A program made the translations under genes and the position numbers. From Rhizobium aethiopicum (GTDB lineage: Bacteria > Pseudomonadota > Alphaproteobacteria > Rhizobiales > Rhizobiaceae): a stretch of DNA of 64,000 bases. The notes under the pieces were generated by a model. The model was given only the letters and a program-made list of their open reading frames with translations, was not told the DNA's origin and did no database searches. This document shows, one piece after another, positions 54,098-64,000 of this stretch. The stretch is from positions 128,082 to 192,081 of the forward strand of contig NZ_JACIFV010000009.1 in NCBI RefSeq assembly GCF_014197535.1, given 5' to 3'. Numbering within the stretch: the stretch's first letter is position 1; each line of letters starts with the position of its first letter.

Positions 54098-54248
54098 GGC
54101 TTGCGTGACTGGCCGGGTTCGCGAAGAGCCCGGCCATCGCGGGATATATTGTGATTGGGCAATGCAAACATGTTGACGATGACCGGCCTTGACCCGTCAG
54201 AATGAAAACCGGCCGGAATAAGATCAGGGGAAGCAGGGGAGGGACGTA

Positions 54249-55262
54249 ATGCTGTTGCAGATAGTGTCCGCTTTGGGCGTCGTGGTCGCCGCCGTTGTCG
54301 CGTGCTCGGCCTATTTCTATTTTTCGAACAAGATCCTGGATTTCGCTCTGCCGGTGAAGGATGGCGACATCCGCGCCGCCTCGCGCAACCTCAACCGGCG
54401 CGCGATGATCCGCCCATGGCTGTTTCTCGGCCCGGCGCTCTTCCTGCTTTTCGTCTATCTCGTCTACCCCGTCGTCGCCACCTTCATTCTCTCCTTCTAC
54501 GACCGCACCGGCCAGCAATTCGTCGGCGTGGCCAATTACAAATGGGCGATCGGCGACCGCGAATTCCGCCAGTCGATCTTCAACAACATCCTCTGGCTCG
54601 CCGTCGTGCCGGCCGCCTGCACCTTCTTCGGCCTGGTCATCGCGGTGATGACCGACCGCATCTGGTGGGGCAATATCGCCAAGAGCATCGTCTTCATGCC
54701 GATGGCGATCTCCTTCGTCGGCGCCTCGGTCATCTGGAAATTCATCTATGAATATCGCGGCGGCAACGACGTCCAGATCGGCCTGTTGAACGCCATCGTC
54801 CAGCTCTTCGGCGGCACGCCCGAAGTCTGGATCTCGGTTCCCTTCTGGAACAATTTCTTCCTGATGATCATCCTGATCTGGATCCAGACCGGTTTCGCCA
54901 TGGTCATCCTGTCGGCAGCGCTGCGCGGCATCCCGGAAGAGACGATCGAGGCCGCCGTCATCGACGGCGCCAATGGCTGGCAGATCTTCTGGCGCATCAT
55001 GGTGCCGCAGGTCTGGGGCACCATCGCCGTCGTCTGGACGACGATCACCATCCTCGTCCTCAAGGTCTTCGACATCGTGCTGACCATGACCAACGGCCAG
55101 TGGCAGACGATGGTGCTGGCAAACCTGATGTTCAACTGGCTGTTCCGCGGCGGCGGCGATTCCGGCCGAAGCGCCGTCATCGCAATCATCATCATGCTCG
55201 CCGTCACGCCGATCATGATCTGGAACGTGCGCCGCGCCAACCGCGAACTGAAGGGCCATTGA
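54249..55262 (+). CDS. aglF: Alpha-glucoside ABC transporter permease AglF
   Basis: 337 residues, about six to seven membrane helices (FLGPALFLLFVYLVYPVVAT near 60). The EAA loop that contacts the ATPase reads ETIEAAVIDGANGWQIFWRI MVPQ. An extra N-terminal helix (1-25) precedes the MalF-like core. AGGGGAGGG lies ahead of the ATG. It pairs with AglG to form the membrane channel powered by AglK. Confidence 0.95.
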   Translation: MLLQIVSALGVVVAAVVACSAYFYFSNKILDFALPVKDGDIRAASRNLNRRAMIRPWLFLGPALFLLFVYLVYPVVATFILSFYDRTGQQFVGVANYKWAIGDREFRQSIFNNILWLAVVPAACTFFGLVIAVMTDRIWWGNIAKSIVFMPMAISFVGASVIWKFIYEYRGGNDVQIGLLNAIVQLFGGTPEVWISVPFWNNFFLMIILIWIQTGFAMVILSAALRGIPEETIEAAVIDGANGWQIFWRIMVPQVWGTIAVVWTTITILVLKVFDIVLTMTNGQWQTMVLANLMFNWLFRGGGDSGRSAVIAIIIMLAVTPIMIWNVRRANRELKGH

Positions 55263-55263
55263 G

Positions 55264-56427
55264 ATGACCGCTGTCGGAAGCTACTTCAAGATCGGCCCTG
55301 CCCGTCTCTTCGTTCACCTTGCCGTTCTGCTGATCGTCATCATCTGGCTGATCCCGACACTCGGCATCTTCGTCAGCGCGCTGCGCGACAAGGACCAGAT
55401 CGTCGTCTCCGGCTGGTGGACGGCCTTTGCCGGCTCGACCCAGACCATCGCCGTCCGCCTGGGCACGCCGGACCAGCAGCGGCAGGAAGGCGCGACTTAC
55501 GTCATCTCAGGCAATGTGCTGGAAGGGCAGACCGGCCGCTCGGTAAAAGCCTTCGGCAACCGCGTGCAGCAGCCGGCTGCTTTCGAAGCCGGCGAGACCG
55601 CCGATCTCGGCGATGGCGAGAGCCTGCAGATCAACAGCGACGGCAGCTATCGCTACATGAAGAACACGGCCTTTTCGCCGGATGAGCGGCCGCGGCGCAT
55701 CTATGTCTCCGTCTCTGCACCGCCGGAATTCACGATGCAGAACTACAATACGGTTCTGACCGGCGAAGGCATCGGCCAGTCCTTCATCAATTCGCTGACG
55801 GTGACGATCCCGGCAACGATCATCCCGATCCTGATTGCCGCTTTTGCCGCCTATGCTCTGAGCTGGATGGAGTTTCCCGGCCGCGGGCTGCTGATTGCAC
55901 TCGTCGTCGGCCTCATCGTCGTGCCGCTGCAGATGTCGCTCATCCCGCTGCTTCGCCTCTACAACGAGATCGGCAATATGCTCGGCCAGCCGTCGAAGAC
56001 CTATCCCGGTATCTGGTTCGCGCACACCGCCTTCGGCATGCCGCTCGCCATCTTTCTCCTGCGGGCCTATATTGCCGGCCTGCCGAAGGAGATCATCGAA
56101 TCCGCCCGCGTCGACGGCGCAAGCGACTTCGAGATCTTCGTTCGCATCGTTTTGCCCTTGTCCTTCCCGGCACTCGCCTCCTTCGCCATTTTCCAGTTCC
56201 TGTGGGTATGGAACGACCTGCTCGTCGCCATGGTCTTCCTCGGCACCGACCAGGATCATCTCGTGCTGACCGGCAGGCTGAACGCGCTGCTCGGCTCGCG
56301 CGGCGGCAATTGGGAGATTTTGACGGCGTCGGCCTTCGTGACTATCGTCGTGCCGCTGCTCGTCTTCTTCGGACTGCAGCGTTATCTGGTGCGTGGTCTG
56401 CTGGCGGGCTCGGTCAAGGGCGGCTGA
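55264..56427 (+). CDS. aglG: Alpha-glucoside ABC transporter permease AglG
   Basis: 387 residues, MalG-type. One membrane helix at 15-38, then about 130 residues outside the membrane (ISGNVLEGQTGRSVKAFGNR onward), then five helices with the EAA loop ESARVDGASDFEIFVRIVLP. The large insert after the first helix is longer than in MalG and is a recognisable feature of this permease type. It starts one base after aglF. Confidence 0.95.
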   Translation: MTAVGSYFKIGPARLFVHLAVLLIVIIWLIPTLGIFVSALRDKDQIVVSGWWTAFAGSTQTIAVRLGTPDQQRQEGATYVISGNVLEGQTGRSVKAFGNRVQQPAAFEAGETADLGDGESLQINSDGSYRYMKNTAFSPDERPRRIYVSVSAPPEFTMQNYNTVLTGEGIGQSFINSLTVTIPATIIPILIAAFAAYALSWMEFPGRGLLIALVVGLIVVPLQMSLIPLLRLYNEIGNMLGQPSKTYPGIWFAHTAFGMPLAIFLLRAYIAGLPKEIIESARVDGASDFEIFVRIVLPLSFPALASFAIFQFLWVWNDLLVAMVFLGTDQDHLVLTGRLNALLGSRGGNWEILTASAFVTIVVPLLVFFGLQRYLVRGLLAGSVKGG

Positions 56428-56460
56428 CAATCCCCCGAAATGTGACGAACAGGATATCTC

Positions 56461-58113
56461 ATGAACGTGGCTTCCCAATCGATCTTGACCGCCGACAAGG
56501 ACTGGTGGCGCGGCGCGGTGATCTATCAGATCTATCCGCGCTCCTACCAGGATTCGAACGGCGACGGCATCGGCGACCTCAAGGGCATCACCGCCCGCCT
56601 GCCGCATGTGGCAAGCCTCGGCGTCGACGCGATCTGGATCTCGCCCTTCTTCACGTCGCCGATGCGCGATTTCGGTTATGACGTTTCCGATTACGAGAAT
56701 GTCGATTCGATCTTCGGCACGTTGGTGGATTTCGACACGATGATATCAGAGGCCCACCGCCTCGGCATCCGTGTGATGATCGACCTCGTCATCTCGCACA
56801 GCTCGGACCAGCACCCCTGGTTTGTGCAGAGCCGTTCCAGCAAGACCAATGCCAAGGCTGATTGGTATGTCTGGGCCGACGCCAAACCGGATGGCTCGCC
56901 GCCGAACAACTGGCTGTCGATCTTCGGCGGATCCGCATGGGCGTGGGATCCAACGCGCATGCAATATTACCTGCACAATTTCCTGACCTCGCAGCCGGAT
57001 ATGAACCTGCATAACCCGGAAGTGCAGGACCGCCTGCTCGATGTCGTGCGCTTCTGGCTCAACCGCGGCGTCGACGGCTTCCGCCTCGACACCATCAATT
57101 TCTATTTCCACGACCCGCTCTTGCGCGACAATCCGGCGCTCGCACCCGAACGGCGCAACGCGTCGACGGCGCCGGCGGTCAATCCCTATAATTTTCAGGA
57201 GCATATCTACGACAAGAACCGGCCGGAGAACCTTGCCTTCCTGAAGCGCTTCCGCGCCGTGCTCGAAGAGTTCCCGGCCATCGCCGCCGTCGGCGAGGTG
57301 GGCGATAGCCAGCGCGGCCTCGAAATCGTCGGCGAGTATACCTCCGGCAATGACAAGATGCATATGTGTTATGCCTTCGAATTCCTTGCCCCCGATCCGC
57401 TGACCCCGGAGCGCGTCGAGGAGGTGATGGAGGATTTCGAAGCCGCCGCCCCCGATGGCTGGGCCTGCTGGGCCTTTTCCAATCACGACGTCATGCGTCA
57501 CGTCAGCCGCTGGGGCGGGCTGGTCGCCGATCACGACGCTTTCGCCAAGCTCTATGCTTCGCTGCTGATGACGTTGCGCGGTTCCGTCTGCCTCTATCAG
57601 GGCGAGGAACTTGCTTTGACGGAAGCCGATCTCGCCTATCAGGATCTCCAAGATCCGTACGGCATTCAGTTCTGGCCGGAGTTCAAGGGCCGTGATGGCT
57701 GCCGCACGCCGATGGTCTGGGACAGCCACGTCGCCCAGGGCGGCTTCTCCACGGTCAAGCCCTGGCTGCCGGTGCCGGTCGAACATATTCTGCGCGCGGT
57801 CAACGTCCAGCAGGGCGACGAGACTTCGGTGCTGGAGCACTATCGCCGCTTCATTGCCTTCCGCAAGCTGCATCCGGCCTTTGCCAAGGGTGAGATCGAA
57901 TTCGAGGAGACAGAGGGCGATAGCCTGGTCTTCACCCGCGAATACGCCGATGAGAAGCTGCTCTGCATTTTCAACATGAGTGCGGCCGAAACCAGCGTCA
58001 CTCTGCCTGCCGGAGAATGGCAGGCGTTGACGGGACACGGCTTTACCAGCAACAACTATGGCGACAAGATCGATATTCCGGCCTGGGGGGCGTACTTCGC
58101 CCGTCTCGCCTAA
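56461..58113 (+). CDS. aglA: Alpha-glucosidase AglA (GH13)
   Basis: 550 residues. N-terminal GAVIYQIYPRSYQDSNGDGI GDLKGI is typical of oligo-alpha-glucosidases. The GH13 regions are visible: DLVISHSSDQHPWF, nucleophile D210 in DGFRLDTIN, acid/base E279 in AVGEVGD and D343 in FSNHDVMR. No signal peptide, so it cleaves sucrose, maltose, trehalose-type sugars in the cytoplasm after uptake by AglEFGK. Its glucose product feeds the nearby Entner-Doudoroff genes. Confidence 0.96.
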   Translation: MNVASQSILTADKDWWRGAVIYQIYPRSYQDSNGDGIGDLKGITARLPHVASLGVDAIWISPFFTSPMRDFGYDVSDYENVDSIFGTLVDFDTMISEAHRLGIRVMIDLVISHSSDQHPWFVQSRSSKTNAKADWYVWADAKPDGSPPNNWLSIFGGSAWAWDPTRMQYYLHNFLTSQPDMNLHNPEVQDRLLDVVRFWLNRGVDGFRLDTINFYFHDPLLRDNPALAPERRNASTAPAVNPYNFQEHIYDKNRPENLAFLKRFRAVLEEFPAIAAVGEVGDSQRGLEIVGEYTSGNDKMHMCYAFEFLAPDPLTPERVEEVMEDFEAAAPDGWACWAFSNHDVMRHVSRWGGLVADHDAFAKLYASLLMTLRGSVCLYQGEELALTEADLAYQDLQDPYGIQFWPEFKGRDGCRTPMVWDSHVAQGGFSTVKPWLPVPVEHILRAVNVQQGDETSVLEHYRRFIAFRKLHPAFAKGEIEFEETEGDSLVFTREYADEKLLCIFNMSAAETSVTLPAGEWQALTGHGFTSNNYGDKIDIPAWGAYFARLA

Positions 58114-58134
58114 GGATCAGGAGGGGAGTGACAA

Positions 58135-59223
<1,089 letters not shown>

Positions 59224-59398
59224 GGCAGCCTTTTTTGGGGGATAATACCAGAAATTGTGCGGAGGCAGCCGAATTCTCACTTTCTGTTAAAGATCGGCTG
59301 CTACCTTTTCCTCGTCGATTTATGAGGGGGATAAGCAGGTGGCCGCTTCCAATCCGTCACAGCCAAGATCTCATTTCCTGAGCAAGGAAGAATCCTTC

Positions 59399-59752
59399 AT
59401 GTATGACCGCGAGGCGCGGTTCAAAATGGAGGACACAATGAATGCCGCGCGCATCGAATATACGGAAAAGGGCGTCATGCACGCGGCTTCGCGCCGCTGC
59501 GATATTGTCCGTATCTCGATGAGCAGCGCTACTCTCGCAATCCTGACCCAGTTCAGCCTGCCGAAGCAGTTCTATCTGGATATTCCCGATGCCCGCATCA
59601 CCAAGGTCGGCTGCCTGCTGATGAAGGTCAACGCCAACAATACGATCGAGGTTCGCTTCCTGCGCCTGCTGACGCAGAAGGAGCTGAATAAGATCTTCGT
59701 CTACAGCACGCACCCCGCGCACAAGGATTACGTCCTCGATATCCGCGCCTGA
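59399..59752 (+). CDS. PilZ-like small protein
   Basis: 117 residues from the ATG at 59399 (GGAAG 8 bases upstream). A GTG at 59339, also with a good AGGGGG site, would add 20 residues. The segment RRCDIVRISMSSATLAI followed by LDIPDARITKVGCLLMKVNA resembles the beta barrel of PilZ domains, but the usual RxxxR and D/NxSxxG residues are only partly recognisable, so c-di-GMP binding is doubtful. It is separate from aglK and followed by a strong terminator. Function unknown. Confidence 0.65.
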   Translation: MYDREARFKMEDTMNAARIEYTEKGVMHAASRRCDIVRISMSSATLAILTQFSLPKQFYLDIPDARITKVGCLLMKVNANNTIEVRFLRLLTQKELNKIFVYSTHPAHKDYVLDIRA

Positions 59753-59776
59753 CGGGCAGTTTCGGACCGGTCATAG

Positions 59777-59815
59777 AAAAACCCGCGGGACGCTTCAGGC
59801 GCCCCGCGGGTTTTT
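59777..59815. terminator. Bidirectional terminator between the PilZ-like gene and edd
   Basis: AAAAACCCGCGGG (59777-59789) pairs with CCCGCGGGTTTTT (59803-59815), a perfect 13-bp stem flanked by A and T runs that serves both converging genes. Confidence 0.92.
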
Positions 59816-59837
59816 GCTTATCCGCACCTGATCATGC

Positions 59838-61658
59838 TCAGTGGAAGAGCACGCTCGCGCCCTGATCGGAAGCGCCGACGGCACGCCGGAACGGCGCGAA
59901 GAGTTCACGGCCCATGCCGAATTCATTGTCGGAGAGATCGATGCTCACCGGCTCGCGCTCGGCCATGTCGGCTGCGTCGACCAGCACTTCGAGCGTGCCC
60001 TTGATCGCGTCGAGGCGAATGATGTCGCCGTCCCGGATGCGGGCGATCGGGCCGCCATCGACTGCTTCCGGCGTGACATGGATCGCCGCCGGCACCTTGC
60101 CGGATGCGCCGGACATGCGCCCGTCGGTCAGGAGCGCCACGCGGAAGCCACGGTCCTGCAGCACGCCGAGCGGCGGTGTCAGCTTGTGCAGCTCCGGCAT
60201 GCCGTTCGCCTTCGGACCCTGGAAGCGCACGACGGCGACGAAATCGCGGTTGAGCTTGCCTTCTTTGAAGGCGTCCTGCAGTTCCTGCTGGCTGTGAAAG
60301 ACGATCGCCGGCGCCTCGATGATATGGCGCTCCGCCTTGACGGCCGAGATCTTGATGACCGCCTTGCCGAGATTGCCGCGTAGCATCTTCAGCCCCCCAT
60401 TCGCCTGGAAAGGCGTCTCGATGCTGGAAAGCACCTTCGGATCGTGGCTCTTATCGGGCGACGGTTCGCGCAGCACCGTGTGGTTCTCGCCGAGCCGGGC
60501 ATCGACCGTATAGGCTTCAAGGCCCTGGCCGAAGACGGTGCGAACGTCGTCATGCACTAGCCCGTGCTTCAGCAGTTCCTTGATGAGGAAGCCCATGCCG
60601 CCGGCCGCCTGGAAATGGTTCACGTCGGCAAGCCCGTTCGGATAGACGCGGGCAAGCAGCGGCACGATTTCCGAAAGCTCGGCAATGTCCTGCCAGGTGA
60701 GTTGGATCCCGGCTGCCCGCGCCATGGCGACGAGGTGCAGCGTGTGGTTGGTCGACCCGCCGGTCGCATGCAGGCCGACGACGCCGTTGACGATCGAGCG
60801 CTCGTCGATCATCTCGCCGGCCGGCGTGAATTCGTTGCCGAGTGCGGTGATCGCTAAGGCTCGCTTGGCGGCTTCGCGCGTCAGCGCTTCGCGCAGCGGT
60901 GTGCCGGGATTGATGAAGGAGGAGCCCGGCATGTGGAAGCCCATGATCTCCATCAGCATCTGGTTGGAGTTGGCCGTGCCGTAGAAGGTGCAGGTGCCGG
61001 GACCATGATAGGATTTCGATTCCGCCTCCAGGAGTTCGGCGCGCCCGACCTTGCCCTCGGCGAAGAGCTGGCGCACGCGCGACTTCTCGTCGTTCGGCAG
61101 GCCCGTCGTCATCGGCCCCGCCGGAACGAAGATCGACGGCAAGTGGCCGAAGGACAGCGCGGCGATGACGAGGCCCGGCACGATCTTGTCGCAGACGCCG
61201 AGGAAGAGGGCGGCATCGAACATATTGTGCGACAGGCCGACACCTGCCGCCATGGCGATCAGGTCACGCGAGAACAGCGACAGCTCCATGCCCGGCTGTC
61301 CCTGGGTGACGCCGTCGCACATGGCGGGCACGCCGCCGGCCACCTGGGCGACACCGCCTGCCTCGGCCGCCGCCTCACGGATGATACCAGGATAGGTCTC
61401 GAACGGCTGGTGGGCCGAGAGCATGTCGTTATAGGCGGTGATGATGCCGAGATTGGGGATACGGTCGCCGGCGAGCGCGTCCTTTTCGGCGGGGGAACAG
61501 ATCGCGAAGCCGTGGGCGAGGTTGGCGCAGCCGAGCACCGAACGCTGCACGCCCTCGGAAGCGGCGGCGCGCAGGCGTTCCAGGTAGCGCTCGCGGGTCG
61601 GCTTCGAGCGTTCGACGATGCGATCGGTGATCGCAGAAATGCGTGCGTGAGCGGACAT
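59838..61658 (-). CDS. edd: Phosphogluconate dehydratase Edd
   Basis: 606 residues, normal length. Family IlvD/Edd: [63 protein letters not shown] with an Fe-S cysteine, and [20 protein letters not shown]. It dehydrates 6-phosphogluconate to KDPG in the Entner-Doudoroff route; the KDPG aldolase gene is not in the window. It is last of zwf-pgl-edd, about 95 bases after pgl. Confidence 0.97.
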   Translation of the reverse strand: MSAHARISAITDRIVERSKPTRERYLERLRAAASEGVQRSVLGCANLAHGFAICSPAEKDALAGDRIPNLGIITAYNDMLSAHQPFETYPGIIREAAAEAGGVAQVAGGVPAMCDGVTQGQPGMELSLFSRDLIAMAAGVGLSHNMFDAALFLGVCDKIVPGLVIAALSFGHLPSIFVPAGPMTTGLPNDEKSRVRQLFAEGKVGRAELLEAESKSYHGPGTCTFYGTANSNQMLMEIMGFHMPGSSFINPGTPLREALTREAAKRALAITALGNEFTPAGEMIDERSIVNGVVGLHATGGSTNHTLHLVAMARAAGIQLTWQDIAELSEIVPLLARVYPNGLADVNHFQAAGGMGFLIKELLKHGLVHDDVRTVFGQGLEAYTVDARLGENHTVLREPSPDKSHDPKVLSSIETPFQANGGLKMLRGNLGKAVIKISAVKAERHIIEAPAIVFHSQQELQDAFKEGKLNRDFVAVVRFQGPKANGMPELHKLTPPLGVLQDRGFRVALLTDGRMSGASGKVPAAIHVTPEAVDGGPIARIRDGDIIRLDAIKGTLEVLVDAADMAEREPVSIDLSDNEFGMGRELFAPFRRAVGASDQGASVLFH

Positions 61659-61753
61659 GGAAAATCCCTGCCTTGTTCGTTGTATCTCTATCTCTTTCGG
61701 CGGCTCCGGCCTGACATCCGGATCCGGGTCTTCTGATCCGGGTCTGGGGCCGA

Positions 61754-62452
61754 TCAGGGAGCCCAGTAGATCTCGACCGGGGAAGTGGCCCGGCGCAGAA
61801 CGGCGCGGATCGGCATTTCTGCCTCGTCACCGCTGCCTTCCGCCTTGGCGAGAACGTCTTTTTTGCCTTCGCCCTCGATATGGAGAACCAGGAGAGCGGC
61901 ATCCTGAAGACTGGAGAAGGTAAAGGTCAGGCGCGGCTCGCCGGCTCCTTGCGCCTCCATGGTGATGACGCTGCGTGGCGTCGACGCGTCGAGCGCCCGG
62001 GCAAGATTGCTGCCGCCGGGAAAGAACGAGGCGGTGTGGCCGTCGCCGCCCATACCGAGGATGACGACATCGAAGGGTATGCCGATTTCGGCGCTCTTTT
62101 CCGTCGCAAGCCTTGCCGCCTCCGCGACGGAGGATGCCGGCTGGTAAAGCGGCACGAAACGCGCCGCCTTCGCCTTGTCCTGCAAGAGATTGGCATCGAC
62201 CAGCAGATGGTTCGAGCGGGCATTATCCGCCGGAACGAAACGTTCGTCCACCAGCGTGATCGTTACCTTGTCCCAGGCAATGTCGCGCGTCGAAAGCGCC
62301 TGGAAGAAGGCCTTCGGCGTCGAACCGCCGGAAACGGCGATGGACGCCGCACCGCGAGCGGCGATTGCCGCCGAAAGCGTATCGGCGACCGTGTCGGCGA
62401 GGCTGCCAGCGAGGTCTGCGGCACTGGCGAAGGAATGCAGGGTCGATGCCAT
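61754..62452 (-). CDS. pgl: 6-phosphogluconolactonase Pgl
   Basis: 232 residues from the ATG at 62452, which has AGGA 8 bases upstream. An ATG at 62476 would overlap the zwf stop and is less likely. DevB-type motifs: [40 protein letters not shown] and [19 protein letters not shown]. It hydrolyses 6-phosphogluconolactone between Zwf and Edd. It starts 10 bases after the zwf stop. Confidence 0.95.
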   Translation of the reverse strand: MASTLHSFASAADLAGSLADTVADTLSAAIAARGAASIAVSGGSTPKAFFQALSTRDIAWDKVTITLVDERFVPADNARSNHLLVDANLLQDKAKAARFVPLYQPASSVAEAARLATEKSAEIGIPFDVVILGMGGDGHTASFFPGGSNLARALDASTPRSVITMEAQGAGEPRLTFTFSSLQDAALLVLHIEGEGKKDVLAKAEGSGDEAEMPIRAVLRRATSPVEIYWAP

Positions 62453-62462
62453 CGATGTCGTC

Positions 62463-63938
62463 CTAGATGTCGTCATGCCAGGTGCGGCCGTCGCGCTCGA
62501 TCAGCGCGATGGCCTGGCTCGGGCCCCAGGTGCCGGCCGTATAGCCCTGCACCTGTTGGCCGGTCGTTTCCCAACCTTTCAGGATCGGGTCCACCCATTT
62601 CCATGCGGCTTCGACTTCGTCGCGGCGCATGAACAGGGTCTGGTTGGAGCGGATCACGTCCATCAGCAGACGCTCGTAGGCGTCTGGATTGCGGACGTTG
62701 AAGGCCTGGGCGAAGCTCATGTCGAGCGAGACGTTGCGCAGCCGCATGCCGCCCGGACCCGGATCCTTGATCATCAGCGACTGCTTGACGCCCTCATCCG
62801 GCTGCAGCCGGATGATCAGCTGGTTGGCGACGATGCGTCCGGCCGCCTGGTCGAAGATCGCGTGCGGGATCGGCTTGAAGGTGATGACGATCTCGGACAT
62901 GCGTCCGGTCAGCCGCTTGCCGGTTCTGATATAGAAGGGAACGCCCGCCCAGCGCCAGTTATTGATCTCGGCCTTGATGGCGACGAAAGTCTCGGTGTTC
63001 GAGACGCCGCCTTCCAGCTCTTCGAGATAACCCTTGACCGGGCCGCTGCCCGAAGCGCCGGCGCGATACTGGCCGCGCACCGTCGCCTGCTCGACATTGG
63101 AGGCATCGAGCGGCTTCAGGGCGCGCAGCACCTTCAGCTTCTCGTCGCGAACGGCTTCCGAATCCATCGACGAGGGTACTTCCATCGCCGTCAGGCAGAG
63201 CAGCTGCAGAATGTGGTTCTGTACCATGTCGCGCAGCGCGCCGGCTGTGTCGTAATAGCCGGCGCGGCCTTCCAGGCCGACCGACTCCGCCACGGTGATC
63301 TGCACATGATCGATATAGTTGGCGTTCCACAGCGGCTCGTAAAGCGCATTGGCAAAACGCAGCGCCATCAGGTTCTGCACCGTCTCCTTGCCGAGATAGT
63401 GGTCGATGCGAAAGATCTGCTCTTCCTTGAAGGCGCGGCCGATCGTGTCGTTGAGCTGCAGCGCCGAGGCGAGGTCGCGGCCGATCGGCTTTTCGACGAC
63501 GATGCGGGTCGACCTGGTGATCAGCTTGTGATCGTGGATCTTCTGCGAAATGTCGCCGAAGATGCCGGGTGCTACCGCCAGATAGAAGGCGCGCACCCGG
63601 TCCTTGCTTTCGTCGAGCAGTTTCTTCAGCTGATCCCAGCCCGTGTCCGTGCGGGCGTCGACCGAAACGTAGTAAAGGCGGGCACAGAACTTCTCGACTT
63701 CTGCGTCGTCGTATTCGCCTTTCTTCAGGTGCTCCGTCAGCGCATCCTTGGCGAACTTGCGATATTCCTCATGCGAAAGCGGGCTGCGCGAGGCGCCGAT
63801 GATACGGGTCGGTTCCGAGAACTGACCCTCGATCTGACGATGATAGAGCGCGGGCAGAAGCTTGCGTTCGGCAAGGTCGCCGCTGCCGCCGAAGACGACG
63901 TAATCAAAAGGCTCAACGGGAATGATCTGGCTGCTCAT
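62463..63938 (-). CDS. zwf: Glucose-6-phosphate 1-dehydrogenase Zwf
   Basis: 491 residues from the ATG at 63938 with GAGAGA upstream; a TTG at 63953 would add five residues. NADP-binding VVFGGSGDLAERKLLPAL, active site RIDHYLGKETVQNLMALRFA, and the Zwf C-terminal domain. It oxidises glucose-6-phosphate in the cytoplasm and commits sugar to the Entner-Doudoroff and pentose phosphate routes. It heads the zwf-pgl-edd operon. Confidence 0.97.
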   Translation of the reverse strand: MSSQIIPVEPFDYVVFGGSGDLAERKLLPALYHRQIEGQFSEPTRIIGASRSPLSHEEYRKFAKDALTEHLKKGEYDDAEVEKFCARLYYVSVDARTDTGWDQLKKLLDESKDRVRAFYLAVAPGIFGDISQKIHDHKLITRSTRIVVEKPIGRDLASALQLNDTIGRAFKEEQIFRIDHYLGKETVQNLMALRFANALYEPLWNANYIDHVQITVAESVGLEGRAGYYDTAGALRDMVQNHILQLLCLTAMEVPSSMDSEAVRDEKLKVLRALKPLDASNVEQATVRGQYRAGASGSGPVKGYLEELEGGVSNTETFVAIKAEINNWRWAGVPFYIRTGKRLTGRMSEIVITFKPIPHAIFDQAAGRIVANQLIIRLQPDEGVKQSLMIKDPGPGGMRLRNVSLDMSFAQAFNVRNPDAYERLLMDVIRSNQTLFMRRDEVEAAWKWVDPILKGWETTGQQVQGYTAGTWGPSQAIALIERDGRTWHDDI

Positions 63939-64000
63939 GAGCTTGTCTCTCAATCAGGCTGGTTGGTGGCCCTTTTAATCTAATCGATTTAAAAAAGCCA
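63939..64000 (-). promoter_or_regulatory. zwf upstream region
   Basis: The last 62 bases hold an AT-rich imperfect palindrome centred on AATCGATT (63977-63996), with TTTTAA and TTTAAA arms. It may be part of a promoter or an operator; the window ends here. Confidence 0.3.

Noticed and set aside
62175..63983. 602-residue plus-strand frame opposite zwf and pgl
   Set aside because: Shadow of unmistakable Zwf and Pgl sequences.

Overview
The window reads as a chromosomal segment of a Rhizobium species, most likely the R. leguminosarum / R. etli group. Grounds for this: a rhizobial che-fla gene order, the LuxR-type master pair visN/visR, the OmpR-like activator rem, the rhizobia-specific stator genes motC and motE, motD-type fliK, four clustered flagellins with flaF/flbT, no fliA or flgM in the cluster, the aglREFGAK alpha-glucoside locus, and an edd-pgl-zwf Entner-Doudoroff cluster close by. 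The DNA is GC-rich with strong third-position bias, so long antisense shadow frames are common and were discarded. Identification is from recognised protein motifs and remembered synteny with Sinorhizobium meliloti; no search was run.

Layout. 1-5000: end of the chemotaxis operon (cheA fragment, cheW, cheR, cheB, cheY2, cheD, cheT). 5197-8829: fliF, then visN-visR. 8877-14178, minus strand: motA-fliM-fliN-fliG-flhB-hypothetical. 14433-23357, plus strand: flgF-fliI-PilP-like protein, then flgB-flgC-fliE-flgG-flgA-flgI-motE-flgH-fliL-fliP. 23437-25353, minus: a TPR/GT41 O-GlcNAc-transferase-like protein beside the flagellins. 25782-30297: four flagellins flaA-flaD. 30500-35713: a FliH-like protein, motB, motC, fliK (motD) and a periplasmic lytic transglycosylase. 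35993-36664: rem. 36791-41898: flgE-flgK-flgL-flaF-flbT-flgD. 41990-47286: fliQ, flhA, fliR and four small genes that look like FliJ, FlgJ (rod-binding half only), FlgN and a FliL-like membrane protein. 47580-50355: a WecG/TagA glycosyltransferase and a Wzz-like chain-length protein. 50476-51375: folD. 51376-59223: alpha-glucoside regulator, transporter and glucosidase. 59399-59752: a PilZ-like small protein. 59838-63938, minus: edd, pgl, zwf.

How the parts fit. VisNR switches on rem, and Rem activates the structural operons. A roughly 28-base motif (CANCYTCRCGCAAG, ten free bases, then TA) recurs before fliF, motA, flgF, flgB, the fliH-like gene, flgE and flhA and is the best candidate in this sequence for a shared flagellar promoter or activator site. 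All four flagellin genes carry a different block: GGCATGA, about 23 bases, CCGG, a short loop and TCCGG, 37-47 bases before the start codon. Export and motor genes that rhizobial annotation often leaves unnamed (FliH, FliJ, FlgN, FlgJ, a FliL-like protein) can be assigned tentative roles from sequence character and position. The most distinctive accessory element is the GT41 protein divergent from flaA, a good candidate for a flagellin glycosyltransferase. The agl operon has two palindromic LacI-type operators, and sugars it imports would feed the adjacent Entner-Doudoroff genes.
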